A stretch of 64,000 bases of DNA from Desulfobacter sp. (GTDB lineage Bacteria; Desulfobacterota; Desulfobacteria; Desulfobacterales; Desulfobacteraceae), in contig CP054838.1 in NCBI GenBank assembly GCA_028768545.1, positions 4,399,001 to 4,463,000 on the forward strand. Reading direction: 5' to 3'. Numbering within the stretch: position 1 is the first letter of the stretch; each line of letters opens with the position of its first letter. The notes under the pieces are model-generated. The model ran no database searches. It saw only the letters and a list, made by a program, of their open reading frames with translations, and was not told where the DNA came from. Below, piece after piece: positions 17,247-25,058 of the stretch. A program made the position numbers and the translations under genes.

Positions 17247-18972
17247 ATTTTCCCTCCCTTGGGTTATCATTTTCACGGTCTGTTCCATTTTCCCGGTCTG
17301 TTTCAATGGGCGGCAGCTTGATCTGAAAACAGGTGCCCTTTCCTTCCAGGCTTTCCACCTCAATGGTTCCCTTGTGCCGCTCTATGATGCCGTAGGCTGT
17401 GGACAGGCCTAAGCCCACCCCATAGCCCTGGTTTTTGGTGGTAAAAAAAGGTTCAAATATATAGGGAAGGTCAGAAGAAGAAATCCCCTTGCCGTCGTCC
17501 CTCACCCGAAGAGATACCCGGTTTAGTTCAGTATCGTAGAGGGCATCCACCCGGATGTGGCCGGCAATCTGCCCGGAGTCTTCCGAAGCTGATTCTTTCC
17601 GGCCGGATCTTCCCGGGCTTAGGGCCACGGCGTCTATGGCGGAAATGGCGTTGAACACCAGATTAATCACACATTGCTGAAGCTGATTAAAATCGCCGTA
17701 TACCCTTGGCAGGTCAGAATCATAGGAGGATTTAAGATCAATATTACTCAGTTCAATCTTATGGTTGCACAGCATCAGGCTGTATTGGACGAGTTCTGCC
17801 ACATCCACGCTGGAAAACTCCAGTTTTGATTTTCTGGAAAATTTGAGCAGGCCTGACACAAGTTCGGAGCACCGATAGGTTTCCCGGTCAACCATTTCAA
17901 GGTAATCCCTGAACCGGTTCTGATTCTCCAAAGTTAAAGGCCCCTGGTCCACAAGCCGGATCATCAGCCGGATATAGTTTAAAATCCCGGACAAAGGATT
18001 GTTGATCTCATGGACAATGCTGGCGGACAATCGCCCTAAAGACATCATCTTTTCCTGGTGGAGCACCTTTTCCTGGCCCTGAATGGTCTGTTCCAAATCC
18101 CGGATTTTCTGGAGATCCCGGATAAAAAGGACCAGGCCCCGGGTCTGGCCCTCCTGGATCACAAGAGACCCTGAAATCTGCACCGGAATCCGCTCCTGCT
18201 CTTTTCCTTTCATCATGGTCTCATAAAGAAAGAGCCGGTCTTTTCCCCCGTACCCCTGGCGCACCAAATTCTGTTTTAAAGCCATAAAATCATTGTGAAC
18301 AAAAAAATCGGCCAGTTTTCGGGTGTGAATCACCTGGGATTTAGGATAGCCCAGAAGAGATTCCATGGCATTATTGTAGGTTATGACTTGGTCATTCTTG
18401 TTGCATCCCAAAATCCCGTCCATTGAATTTTCAATGAGACGGCGCTGGTAATTTACATTTTGGATCAGCTCTGCAGAAGTTTTTAAATTTTCCTTTTCAA
18501 GAAGGCAGGTATAATCTGAAAGGGCTTTTTTATCCTGGTATCTGCCCATTGCCCGTTCCAAAGCCAGGTGAAGCCTGGCATCATCCACAGGCTTTGTGAT
18601 AAAATCAGAGGCGTCCTGCTGAAGGGCAATGGTGGCCTTCTCAAGATCGGCAAATCCCGTGGTGACGATCACCTCGGTTTCAGGATAAAGGGCCTTTGTT
18701 TTTTCAAGGACCTCAAGCCCGCTAAGCCCGGGCATTTTGATGTCGGTGATGAGAATCTGGGGACGGTGGGCGCAGAGAAGCTCCAGGCCCTGGGTACCAT
18801 TGGAAGCACAAATCACCTCATAGCCGGCATCGGTGAGGCTTAAATTCATGATCTCCCGGATATCGGGTTCATCATCTATGAGCAGTACCTTCCAATCCGA
18901 CCTGGCATCCAGCAATACATTGGTGGTCCGTTTGGCCTGCCTTTTTGATGGTAAATCAAAAACAGTGGGCAT
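17239..18972 (-). CDS. Receiver-PAS-histidine kinase, first gene of the Hdr operon
   Basis: 577 residues, soluble. Receiver domain about 28-145 with acidic D33/D34 and phospho-acceptor D77 in ITDIKMPGLSG. PAS about 180-290 (MDGILGCNKNDQVITYNNAM). Kinase core with H-box LSASIVHEINNPLSGILNY, N-box INLVFNAISAID, then DDGKGI and GVGLGLSTAYGIIE. Strong ribosome site AAGGAGGTGCCCC-ATG. It is the promoter-proximal gene downstream of the sigma-54 promoter at 19005-19020. It overlaps the HdrA-GltD start, which suggests translational coupling of a signalling protein to a redox enzyme. Confidence 0.9.
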   Translation of the reverse strand: MPTVFDLPSKRQAKRTTNVLLDARSDWKVLLIDDEPDIREIMNLSLTDAGYEVICASNGTQGLELLCAHRPQILITDIKMPGLSGLEVLEKTKALYPETEVIVTTGFADLEKATIALQQDASDFITKPVDDARLHLALERAMGRYQDKKALSDYTCLLEKENLKTSAELIQNVNYQRRLIENSMDGILGCNKNDQVITYNNAMESLLGYPKSQVIHTRKLADFFVHNDFMALKQNLVRQGYGGKDRLFLYETMMKGKEQERIPVQISGSLVIQEGQTRGLVLFIRDLQKIRDLEQTIQGQEKVLHQEKMMSLGRLSASIVHEINNPLSGILNYIRLMIRLVDQGPLTLENQNRFRDYLEMVDRETYRCSELVSGLLKFSRKSKLEFSSVDVAELVQYSLMLCNHKIELSNIDLKSSYDSDLPRVYGDFNQLQQCVINLVFNAISAIDAVALSPGRSGRKESASEDSGQIAGHIRVDALYDTELNRVSLRVRDDGKGISSSDLPYIFEPFFTTKNQGYGVGLGLSTAYGIIERHKGTIEVESLEGKGTCFQIKLPPIETDRENGTDRENDNPREGKYD

Positions 18973-19004
18973 GGGGCACCTCCTTGGCGTATTATCTATT
19001 TCAG

Positions 19005-19020
19005 AGCAAGCAGTGTGCCA
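19005..19020 (-). promoter_or_regulatory. Sigma-54 promoter of the Hdr operon
   Basis: On the minus strand TGGCAC (19020-19015) and TTGCT (19009-19005) are separated by exactly 5 bp, a perfect -24/-12 match. The first gene starts about 33 bp downstream of the -12 box. A sigma-54 activator gene lies close by (20237-21625). Confidence 0.85.
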
Positions 19021-19106
19021 GGGGCTGAAAAACGAGGTGCTTTGACTTAAGCTACTGGTATCAATAAAAAAACTAAAACATCAAAAAAAGGGCTAAAAGC
19101 ATAGTG

Positions 19107-19136
19107 TTGCAAATTTGCAATCTTATAAATTTGCAA
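19107..19136. promoter_or_regulatory. Probable activator binding sites upstream of the Hdr sigma-54 promoter
   Basis: The perfect 14-bp palindrome TTGCAAATTTGCAA (19107-19120) is followed by a second AAATTTGCAA (19127-19136), about 90-115 bp upstream of the -24 box, which is the usual place for enhancer sites. Confidence 0.55.
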
Positions 19137-19150
19137 TTTGGCTAAGTTAG

Positions 19151-19376
19151 TCCGCATATTTCACGAATGGATTTTGCTTTAGCTACAAGGCGTCAGGCCG
19201 TGAAGCCTTAAACGGTCAACAACCACGCAGATGAGGTAAAATCGGTTCGCCCGAAGGATGACAATTTCCACCTTAAAATTAATTTGGCAAACGATTATAA
19301 CCTGCTGTATTTAAAATTTATTATCAGATTTTATCAACTTATCAGTTTCTGACCTTCAGGTTATGACATATTCGGG
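19151..19376. repeat. MITE-like repeat, copy 2 (about 226 bp)
   Basis: A diverged copy of the element at 3491-3732 in the same orientation. Shared blocks include GATTTTGCTTTAGCT near the left end, GTAAAATCGGTTCGCCCGAA in the middle and CAGTTTCTGACCTTCAGG near the right end. Terminal repeats are degraded (CCGCATATTTCA against TGACATATTCGG). It is about 16 bp shorter. It lies just upstream of the Hdr operon promoter region. Confidence 0.75.
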
Positions 19377-19395
19377 GTCAGGTGTCCCATGTGCA

Positions 19396-19429
19396 TGAAG
19401 AAAAAGGGACCTGGAGATGACCAGGTCCC
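19396..19429 (-). terminator. Rho-independent terminator of the mrp pseudogene
   Basis: GGGACCTGG (19406-19414) pairs perfectly with CCAGGTCCC (19421-19429) around a 6-nt loop. Read on the minus strand it is followed by TTTTTCTTC. It lies 36 bp after the stop codon of the Mrp gene. Confidence 0.85.
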
Positions 19430-19464
19430 AGGGCAACGGTCGAATACCTAAAGACAGGCTCGAA

Positions 19465-20101
19465 TCAAGAAAGGGCTGCGACCTTTTTGGCCAGGGATTT
19501 AAAGGCCTTTGACACGGGTGAAGACGGAATTTCTGCCTGGATAGACCGTCCTTTATCCTCCATGGTCACCAGGGCCGGATCCAGAGGGATCTTGCCCAGA
19601 AAATCAATCCCCTCACTCTCGGCGGTGCGCATTCCCCCTCCGCTCCCGAAAATATCCAGCACATCTCCGCAGGTGGGACAGGTATATCCGCTCATATTTT
19701 CAACCAAACCGAAAATATCCATTTTGACCTGATGACAGAACCGGATGGATTTTCTCACATCAGCCAGGGCCACTTCCTGTGGGGTGGTCACAATGATGGC
19801 TCTGGCATCTTTGATGAGCTGGGGTGATCTTTTTGTCTTCATTGACCTCAAGCCGCTCTTCAAGGCCAAGCATTCTGGGGATATCCGGTCCGTGTATGTC
19901 GATATCCATAAGCCCCACATTAAATCCCATGGTGGCCAGGGCTGTGGCAAGGTTGACCGATACGCTGGATTTTCCCACCCCGCCTTTGCCGCTCATGACC
20001 ATAAACTTATGTTTGATTTTACTTAAGGCCTTTTGGACAAGGGGATCAGAATCCGGTTTGGGCGCATGCCCCATGATTTTATTTTTAGGTTTTACTTTCA
20101 T
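19465..20101 (-). pseudogene. Mrp/NBP35-type iron-sulfur carrier ATPase, broken by an internal out-of-frame deletion
   Basis: N-terminal part in one frame (to about 19815): Walker [15 protein letters not shown] and [17 protein letters not shown]-terminal part in another frame: [30 protein letters not shown] with the CxxC of the family, and FGSGGG. The join lies in AAGATCACCCCAGCTCATC. Compared with intact Mrp proteins, about 60 residues are missing between them, including the DxPPGTGD segment, and the frame shifts. The product could not be functional as encoded. Mrp proteins carry [4Fe-4S] clusters to apo-enzymes. An assembly or sequencing deletion is the alternative. It keeps a promoter-like site and a terminator. 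Confidence 0.85.
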
Positions 20102-20207
20102 GACACTCTCCTTGATGGTCTCCGGGCAATCATTTGCATATTCATATCAGAATCGCCGGGTCCCGGAACCCGGCAGGTGATGTACAAAACAAACCCGAAA
20201 AAGTATA

Positions 20208-20223
20208 AGCAAGGAGCATGCCA
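20208..20223 (-). promoter_or_regulatory. Candidate sigma-54 promoter upstream of mrp
   Basis: On the minus strand TGGCAT (20223-20218), 5 bp, TTGCT (20212-20208): one mismatch to consensus in the -24 box. The expected leader contains a hairpin, GCCGGGT (20155-20161) with ACCCGGC (20168-20174). Confidence 0.6.
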
Positions 20224-20236
20224 AAGATTTAGGAAA

Positions 20237-21625
20237 TTAGATAAGATCTGTTTTTCGACGGTGACGGCCATCGATTTTGGGAAGGACAATGCCCAGTTTT
20301 TCAATTTTTCTGAACAGGGTGGTCTTATGGATACCCAGGTCCCGGGCGGCGGCCTGGCGGTCATAGTGATTTTTCTGGAGCACCGCCAGTATCACTTCCA
20401 CCTCGGCTGCTTTCAGGGGGTCTTTTGAGGCCAGATGATCCAGGGCTTTCCTGGAATGCCGGACCAGGTGGGCAGGCAGGTGATCCGGAAGAATGTTGCC
20501 CTGATCGCAGAGGACAAAGGCATGTTCGATAATATTTTCCAACTCCCTGACATTGCCGGGGAATTCATGGGTCATGAGAATGGCCAGGGCATCCTGGCTG
20601 ATCCCCCGGACCCTTTTGCCCCGGATACGGTTAAGCTTGTGGATGAAATGATCCGTTAAAAGGGGCAGATCTTCCATGCGCTGGCGAAGGGGAGGCAGAT
20701 GGATGTCCACCACATTGATCCTGTAAAAAAGATCCTGCCTGAATTTTTCATCCATAACAAGGGTTGAAAGATCTTTGTTGGTGGCGGCAATGATCCGGAC
20801 ATCGGATTTTTCTTTTTTAATGCCGCCCAGAGGCTGAAACTCTTTGGTTTCAATCACCTTGAGCAGTCTGACCTGGAAGGCCGGACTGGTGTCCCCGATT
20901 TCATCGAGCAAAATAGAGCCCTGGTCAGCCAGGGCAAAAAATCCAGGCTTGTCCTTTACGGCATGGGTAAAGGCACCGGCCTTGTACCCAAAGAGTTCTG
21001 ATTCCAAAAGGGTGTCTGGCAGAGCACCGCAGTTGAGCGCCCAATAGGGTCCTTTTTTCCGGGCGCTTAAATTGTGAATGGCCCGGGCCAGCAGGCCTTT
21101 TCCCGTACCGGTCTCACCGGATATCAATACGGTGGAGTCGCTCTGGGCAATCTGGGGTAGAAGCTGGAAGATCTTGATCATGGCGGCACTGTTGGCAATG
21201 ATATCCCCCATTTTGTAATCTTCGTAAATATGCTTGCGCAGCTCTTCTATCTGACTGTAATCCCTGAAAATTTCCACCCCCCCCTTAACACGCCCCTGGC
21301 TGTCCTTTAATAAGGAGGTGGAAAGGCTGATGGGTATTTTTTTTTGATCGGCACTGATGATATAGGCGGAGGTGATGGAAAAGGGCCGGCCCTCTTTCAT
21401 TGTCTTTTTCAGAGCACAATTATCCTTGCACATATTGGAACGAAAGATTTGATGGCAGGGTCGGCCGATGGCCTTTTGCCTTGGAATGCCGGTAATGGAC
21501 TCCGCAGCCTTGTTAAAGGTCATGATCCGCCATTCATGATCAACGGTGAACACACCGTCGGATATACTGTCAATAATGATCTCAAATGTCTTTGGATCCA
21601 TAAGATCCACATCCAGATATGACAT
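20237..21625 (-). CDS. Sigma-54-dependent transcriptional activator with PAS sensor domain
   Basis: 462 residues. N-terminal PAS (about 10-125) with a CKDNC cysteine pair. AAA+ domain (about 140-370) with Walker A GETGTGKG, Walker B GSILLDEIGD, sensor RIIAATNKDL and arginine-finger region FRQDLFYRINV. C-terminal Fis-type helix-turn-helix DRQAAARDLGIHKTTLFRKIEKLG. The sigma-54 contact loop reads GAFTHA instead of GAFTGA. The cysteine pair in PAS could sense redox state. It is flanked by three sigma-54 promoters (19005, 20208, 21893), so it probably controls the Hdr operon, mrp and the divergent MinD/NifX operon. That is inferred from position. Confidence 0.92.
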   Translation of the reverse strand: MSYLDVDLMDPKTFEIIIDSISDGVFTVDHEWRIMTFNKAAESITGIPRQKAIGRPCHQIFRSNMCKDNCALKKTMKEGRPFSITSAYIISADQKKIPISLSTSLLKDSQGRVKGGVEIFRDYSQIEELRKHIYEDYKMGDIIANSAAMIKIFQLLPQIAQSDSTVLISGETGTGKGLLARAIHNLSARKKGPYWALNCGALPDTLLESELFGYKAGAFTHAVKDKPGFFALADQGSILLDEIGDTSPAFQVRLLKVIETKEFQPLGGIKKEKSDVRIIAATNKDLSTLVMDEKFRQDLFYRINVVDIHLPPLRQRMEDLPLLTDHFIHKLNRIRGKRVRGISQDALAILMTHEFPGNVRELENIIEHAFVLCDQGNILPDHLPAHLVRHSRKALDHLASKDPLKAAEVEVILAVLQKNHYDRQAAARDLGIHKTTLFRKIEKLGIVLPKIDGRHRRKTDLI

Positions 21626-21750
21626 ATTCCCCCGCCTTTTTGAATACCCCCTTATCCCATACCCTAGCGGTCAAATCAAGTGGATGAATCAGGATCTTTT
21701 TATTTATCTACTGACCTGTCCGTAGTAAATTTTAAAACGGTCTTAAGATT

Positions 21751-21791
21751 GCGCCCCCGCCAATGCAACTGCAATGCGGGGTCGCTTTTTT
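21751..21791 (+). terminator. Rho-independent terminator in the leader region, possible end of a small RNA
   Basis: GCGCCCCCGC (21751-21760) pairs with GCGGGGTCGC (21776-21785) with one mismatch, followed by a run of T. It lies between two divergent genes, reads towards the plus strand, and ends no annotated gene. The loop contains TGCAACTGCA, similar to the half sites near 19107. Confidence 0.6.
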
Positions 21792-21834
21792 GCTTCCAGA
21801 CCCTTGACCTCGCGGTATACCCCAGGAAAAGATC

Positions 21835-21849
21835 AAGCATATTATGCTT
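21835..21849. promoter_or_regulatory. Palindrome upstream of sigma-54 promoter
   Basis: AAGCATATTATGCTT is a 7+1+7 perfect palindrome 44 bp upstream of the -24 box at 21893. It may bind an activator or repressor. The rest of 21626-21987 shows only the terminator at 21751 and the promoter. Confidence 0.4.
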
Positions 21850-21892
21850 TAATTTCAAGTGTTTAAAAAATAAAGTTTAAATATTTTTGTTA

Positions 21893-21908
21893 TGGCACAG
21901 GCTTTGCT
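21893..21908 (+). promoter_or_regulatory. Sigma-54 promoter of the MinD/NifX operon
   Basis: TGGCAC (21893-21898), 5 bp AGGCT, TTGCT (21904-21908): a perfect -24/-12 match about 80 bp upstream of the first gene of the operon. Confidence 0.85.
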
Positions 21909-21987
21909 TTGCTTTAGATTCCCGGAAGATCAAACAAAGTTGATTTTCCCTAAATAAATATAAATACATGATGTGGAGATCCATCAG

Positions 21988-22371
21988 ATGAAACGAGTTG
22001 TGTTCGTAAGCAGGGATAAAGATCAATTTGCAGTTGTTGAACAGATGCTGACCAGGAAAAATATGCGTGCTGAGTGGAGCGGAACCGGTAAAGATCTGTT
22101 GTCCCTGCTTTCGAATACCCCCAAGGGAGAATGGATAGACCTGGTGATCATGGATCAGACCCTGCCGGATATGGGTTCAAGACCCCTGGTTGAAGCCGTT
22201 ATCGCCCAAAGCCCCATGACCAATTGCGTTGTGGCCGGTACCATGGAAAAAAAAGAATTTCACGATACCTTTGAAGGATACGGGGTACTCATGCAGATCC
22301 CGCAACACCCAAAAGAGGCTGATGCCCGAGACCTTGAGGCCCACTTAGACAAAATCGGGGCTCTGAGCTGA
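21988..22371 (+). CDS. Receiver-like protein (degenerate response regulator fold)
   Basis: 127 residues. The start is set at ATG 21988, placed 9 bp after GGAG, rather than an upstream in-frame GTG at 21973. The fold looks like a receiver domain: RVVFVSRDKDQFAVVEQML, then LVIMDQTLPDM with a candidate acceptor aspartate, and a hydrophobic VVAG strand. The usual acidic pair after the first strand is replaced by SRDKD and the lysine near the end is not clear, so it may be a pseudo-receiver. First gene of the sigma-54 operon with two MinD-like ATPases. Function unknown. Confidence 0.7.
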   Translation: MKRVVFVSRDKDQFAVVEQMLTRKNMRAEWSGTGKDLLSLLSNTPKGEWIDLVIMDQTLPDMGSRPLVEAVIAQSPMTNCVVAGTMEKKEFHDTFEGYGVLMQIPQHPKEADARDLEAHLDKIGALS

Positions 22372-22402
22372 TGATGACATCTTTGCCAAGGAGAATCACC
22401 CC

Positions 22403-23263
22403 ATGATTATCAGCATAGCCAGCGGAAAAGGGGGAACGGGAAAAACCACGGTGGCCACAAATTTAACTGCCAGCCTTGACCGGGAACTGACCCTGTTAGA
22501 CTGTGACGTGGAAGAACCCAATGCCCATCTTTTTTTAAACCCCAATATCACGGCCAAAGACAAGGTCAATGCTCCGGTGCCCGAAGTTGACGAGTCGCTT
22601 TGTACCTATTGTAAAAAATGCATGGAAATATGCAGGTTCGGCGCCATTGCCGTGGCCGGCAAAAAAGTTGTTACCTTTCCCGAACTTTGCCACTCCTGCG
22701 GCGGATGCGCCATTGTCTGCCCTGAAAAAGCCATTAAAGAGGCAGACCGGTCCCTGGGATTTGTGGAAACCGGGGTGCTTGACCCTTTGGACCAGGTAAA
22801 ATTCGGCAGGGGCCTTTTAGATATCGGCCAGGTCATGGCCCCCCCTGTGATCAAACAGGTCAGAACCCATCAGGCCGATACGTGCCTGACCATTATTGAT
22901 GCCCCCCCGGGCACCTCCTGTCCGGTCATTGCCTCCATGAAGGGAACTGATTTTGTGGTTCTGGTCACAGAGCCCACCCCTTTCGGGCTCCACGACCTGA
23001 TTTTAGCCGTGGAAGCGGTTAAACTCTTGAAAATTCCCCACGGCCTTGTCATTAACCGGGCCGGCATGGGCAACGACGATGTAAAAGAGTATGCGGCCAA
23101 GGAAAACCTGCCCATTATCATGGAAATCCCGTTTGATAAAAAAATTGCCGTGGCCTATTCAAAGGGGCAATTATTGGTAGACGCCCTGCCGGAATACAAG
23201 GAAAAGTTCGTCTCCTTGTATGAAAAGATCAAAGCGTTGTTAAGTGAAGGGAGGGCTGCCTGA
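22403..23263 (+). CDS. MinD/NBP35-like ATPase with inserted ferredoxin domain (first of pair)
   Basis: 286 residues. Deviant Walker A GKGGTGKTTVATN at the N-terminus, switch-type LLDCDVEEPNAH, then a two-cluster ferredoxin insert CTYCKKCMEICRFGAI and CHSCGGCAIVCPEKAI (about residues 65-112), then IIDAPPGTSCPVIAS and the nucleotide-base region VINRAG. Such proteins of the SIMIBI class pair with NifX-like proteins in anaerobes and are thought to take part in iron-sulfur cluster handling. It overlaps the next gene by 1 bp (TGATG) and shares its architecture, so the two probably form a heterodimer. Confidence 0.9.
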   Translation: MIISIASGKGGTGKTTVATNLTASLDRELTLLDCDVEEPNAHLFLNPNITAKDKVNAPVPEVDESLCTYCKKCMEICRFGAIAVAGKKVVTFPELCHSCGGCAIVCPEKAIKEADRSLGFVETGVLDPLDQVKFGRGLLDIGQVMAPPVIKQVRTHQADTCLTIIDAPPGTSCPVIASMKGTDFVVLVTEPTPFGLHDLILAVEAVKLLKIPHGLVINRAGMGNDDVKEYAAKENLPIIMEIPFDKKIAVAYSKGQLLVDALPEYKEKFVSLYEKIKALLSEGRAA

Positions 23264-24162
23264 TGAAAGAACTTGTTATTTTAAGTGGAAAGGGCGGTAC
23301 CGGTAAAACAAGTGTAACAGCGGCATTTGCCAGTCTTGCCCAGAATATGATGCTCTGTGATGCAGATGTGGACGCAGCCGATCTTCATTTGATCATGTCA
23401 CCTGATATCCAGGAAACCCATGATTTTTCAGGGGGAAATGAGGCCATCATCAATCCTGAGGCCTGTGTCGGATGCGGTCTCTGCCTTGAGCTTTGCAGGT
23501 TTGATGCCGTAAGCCAGGTGCCTGGCGAAGAGGTCTTTACCGTTGATCCCATCGACTGTGAAGGCTGCGGGGTCTGTGTGGACCTCTGTCCTGAAAAGGC
23601 CATTGATTTTCCCACCAAGATCTGCGGCCAGTGGTTTGATTCAAAGACCCGGTTCGGGGATATGATTCACGCCCGTTTAGGCATTGCAGAAGAAAATTCC
23701 GGACGCCTGGTGGCCCTGGTCAGGGACGAGGCCAGAAAAAGGGTAATGAAACAGCATTTAGACCTGCTGCTCACAGACGGCCCTCCCGGCATCGGCTGCC
23801 CTGTCATTGCCTCCATCGGACATGCCAATGCCGTTTTGATCGTGGCAGAGCCCACGGTATCGGGCATTCATGACATGGAGCGGGTGGCTCAACTGGCCGC
23901 TCATTTTAAAATTGCAGCCATGGTCTGCGTGAACAAATATGACCTGAATCCGGACCAGGCAGACGCCATTGAAGCCATTGCCAAAGAAAAAAATCTGGAA
24001 ATGGTGGGAAGAATCCCCTTTGACCCGGCATTTACCCAGGCCATGATCCAGGGGAAATCCATTGTGGAGACCCATGGAGACTCACCGGCCGGAACGGCCA
24101 TCAAAGAAATATGGAAGAGGGTGATTGCAAATCCGGCCATGACGCTGGACCGGCTTTGCTGA
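23263..24162 (+). CDS. MinD/NBP35-like ATPase with inserted ferredoxin domain (second of pair)
   Basis: 299 residues. Walker A GKGGTGKTSVTAAF, CDADVDAADLHL, ferredoxin insert CVGCGLCLELCRFDAV and CEGCGVCVDLCPEKAI (about 65-112), LLTDGPPGIGCPVIAS and CVNKYDLNPDQ. It is a paralogue of the preceding gene and is translationally coupled to it by a 1-bp overlap. The most likely role is ATP-driven redox or cluster transfer with its partner and the two NifX-like proteins downstream. Target enzyme not known; the Hdr proteins nearby, rich in iron-sulfur clusters, are possible clients. Confidence 0.9.
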   Translation: MKELVILSGKGGTGKTSVTAAFASLAQNMMLCDADVDAADLHLIMSPDIQETHDFSGGNEAIINPEACVGCGLCLELCRFDAVSQVPGEEVFTVDPIDCEGCGVCVDLCPEKAIDFPTKICGQWFDSKTRFGDMIHARLGIAEENSGRLVALVRDEARKRVMKQHLDLLLTDGPPGIGCPVIASIGHANAVLIVAEPTVSGIHDMERVAQLAAHFKIAAMVCVNKYDLNPDQADAIEAIAKEKNLEMVGRIPFDPAFTQAMIQGKSIVETHGDSPAGTAIKEIWKRVIANPAMTLDRLC

Positions 24163-24211
24163 TCCTTTAAAACCTTAAGTTTAATATACAGAACAAGGAG
24201 TTTATCTCACT

Positions 24212-24589
24212 ATGGAAAACGGTAGAATTGCAATCCCCTCAAACGGAGAAGGGGGCCTTAACGGAACCCGGGCAGGCCATTTCGGACACTGCGATGTATT
24301 TACATTCGTGGATGTCAAAGATGGAGAAATTGAAAAAGTCACCACCCTGCCCAACCAAGAGCACGTACAGGGCGGTTGCATGGTTCCTGTCAACCTGCTG
24401 GCCGAACACCGGGTCAACGCTCTGATCGTGGGCGGTATCGGCATGCGTCCCCTCATGGGATTCCGCCAGGTCGGCATTGATGTATTCCACGATGACCAGC
24501 GCCCGGACATCGAGCCTGTGGTCATGGACCTGATCCAGGGCAAGCTCACTGAAATCCGTAATGACCAGGTCTGCGGCGGCGGTCAATAA
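24212..24589 (+). CDS. NifX/NifB-type dinitrogenase cofactor-like domain protein (first)
   Basis: 125 residues of the NifX/NifY/NafY small domain: RIAIPSNGEGGLNGTRAGHFGHCDVF with GHFGHC at the usual ligand position, LPNQEHVQGGCMVPVNLL, and LIVGGIGMRPLMGF. C-terminal CGGG. These domains bind iron-sulfur or molybdenum-iron precursors, but most copies outside nif clusters have unknown function. Ribosome site AAGGAG is 12 bp before the start. It lies 49 bp after the second ATPase in the same operon. Confidence 0.88.
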   Translation: MENGRIAIPSNGEGGLNGTRAGHFGHCDVFTFVDVKDGEIEKVTTLPNQEHVQGGCMVPVNLLAEHRVNALIVGGIGMRPLMGFRQVGIDVFHDDQRPDIEPVVMDLIQGKLTEIRNDQVCGGGQ

Positions 24590-24614
24590 ACTCTTCTGCA
24601 CTTAGGATATAAAA

Positions 24615-24974
24615 ATGAAAATAGCTATCACATCCCAGGGCCAGGACCTGGACGCCCAGGTAGACCCCAGGTTTGGACGGGCCGCCTATATCATTGTGGT
24701 GGATACCGAAAGCCTCGAATTTGAAGTCATAGACAATGAAGAGAATAAAAATGCCTTCAAAGGTGCCGGTATCCAGGCGGCAGCATCCATCAGCGACCAT
24801 GGTGCAAAAGTGCTGCTCACCGGTTTTTGCGGACCCAATGCCTATAAAACCCTGGCAGCTGCAGAGGTAAAAGTGGCCAATGATGCAAAGGGAACGATCA
24901 GAGAGGTCATTGAAGACTTTAAAGCAGACAAATTTGAATATGCCGACCAAGCCAACGCAGAGGGTCACTGGTAA
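24615..24974 (+). CDS. NifX-type dinitrogenase cofactor-like domain protein (second)
   Basis: 119 residues: MKIAITSQGQDLDAQVDPRFGRAAYI with DPRFGRA, the characteristic turn of the family, then IQAAASISDHGAKVLLTGFCGPNAYKTL. It differs from the preceding paralogue by lacking the GHFGHC motif, so the two may bind different ligands or one may be a carrier and the other a scaffold. It begins 25 bp after the preceding gene. Last clear member of the sigma-54 operon. Confidence 0.88.
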   Translation: MKIAITSQGQDLDAQVDPRFGRAAYIIVVDTESLEFEVIDNEENKNAFKGAGIQAAASISDHGAKVLLTGFCGPNAYKTLAAAEVKVANDAKGTIREVIEDFKADKFEYADQANAEGHW

Positions 24975-25058
24975 GACAACCCACCTCAAGGGGCACAGAG
25001 TCAACCCCTTTGGGAGCGAACGCTTAATTGTTTGATTCAAAATTGCACACCTTGATAG

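Noticed and set aside
17247-17363. Longer start for the HdrA-GltD protein
   Set aside because: The added residues are a shadow of the upstream kinase gene and have no HdrA similarity, while ATG 17246 has a strong ribosome site.
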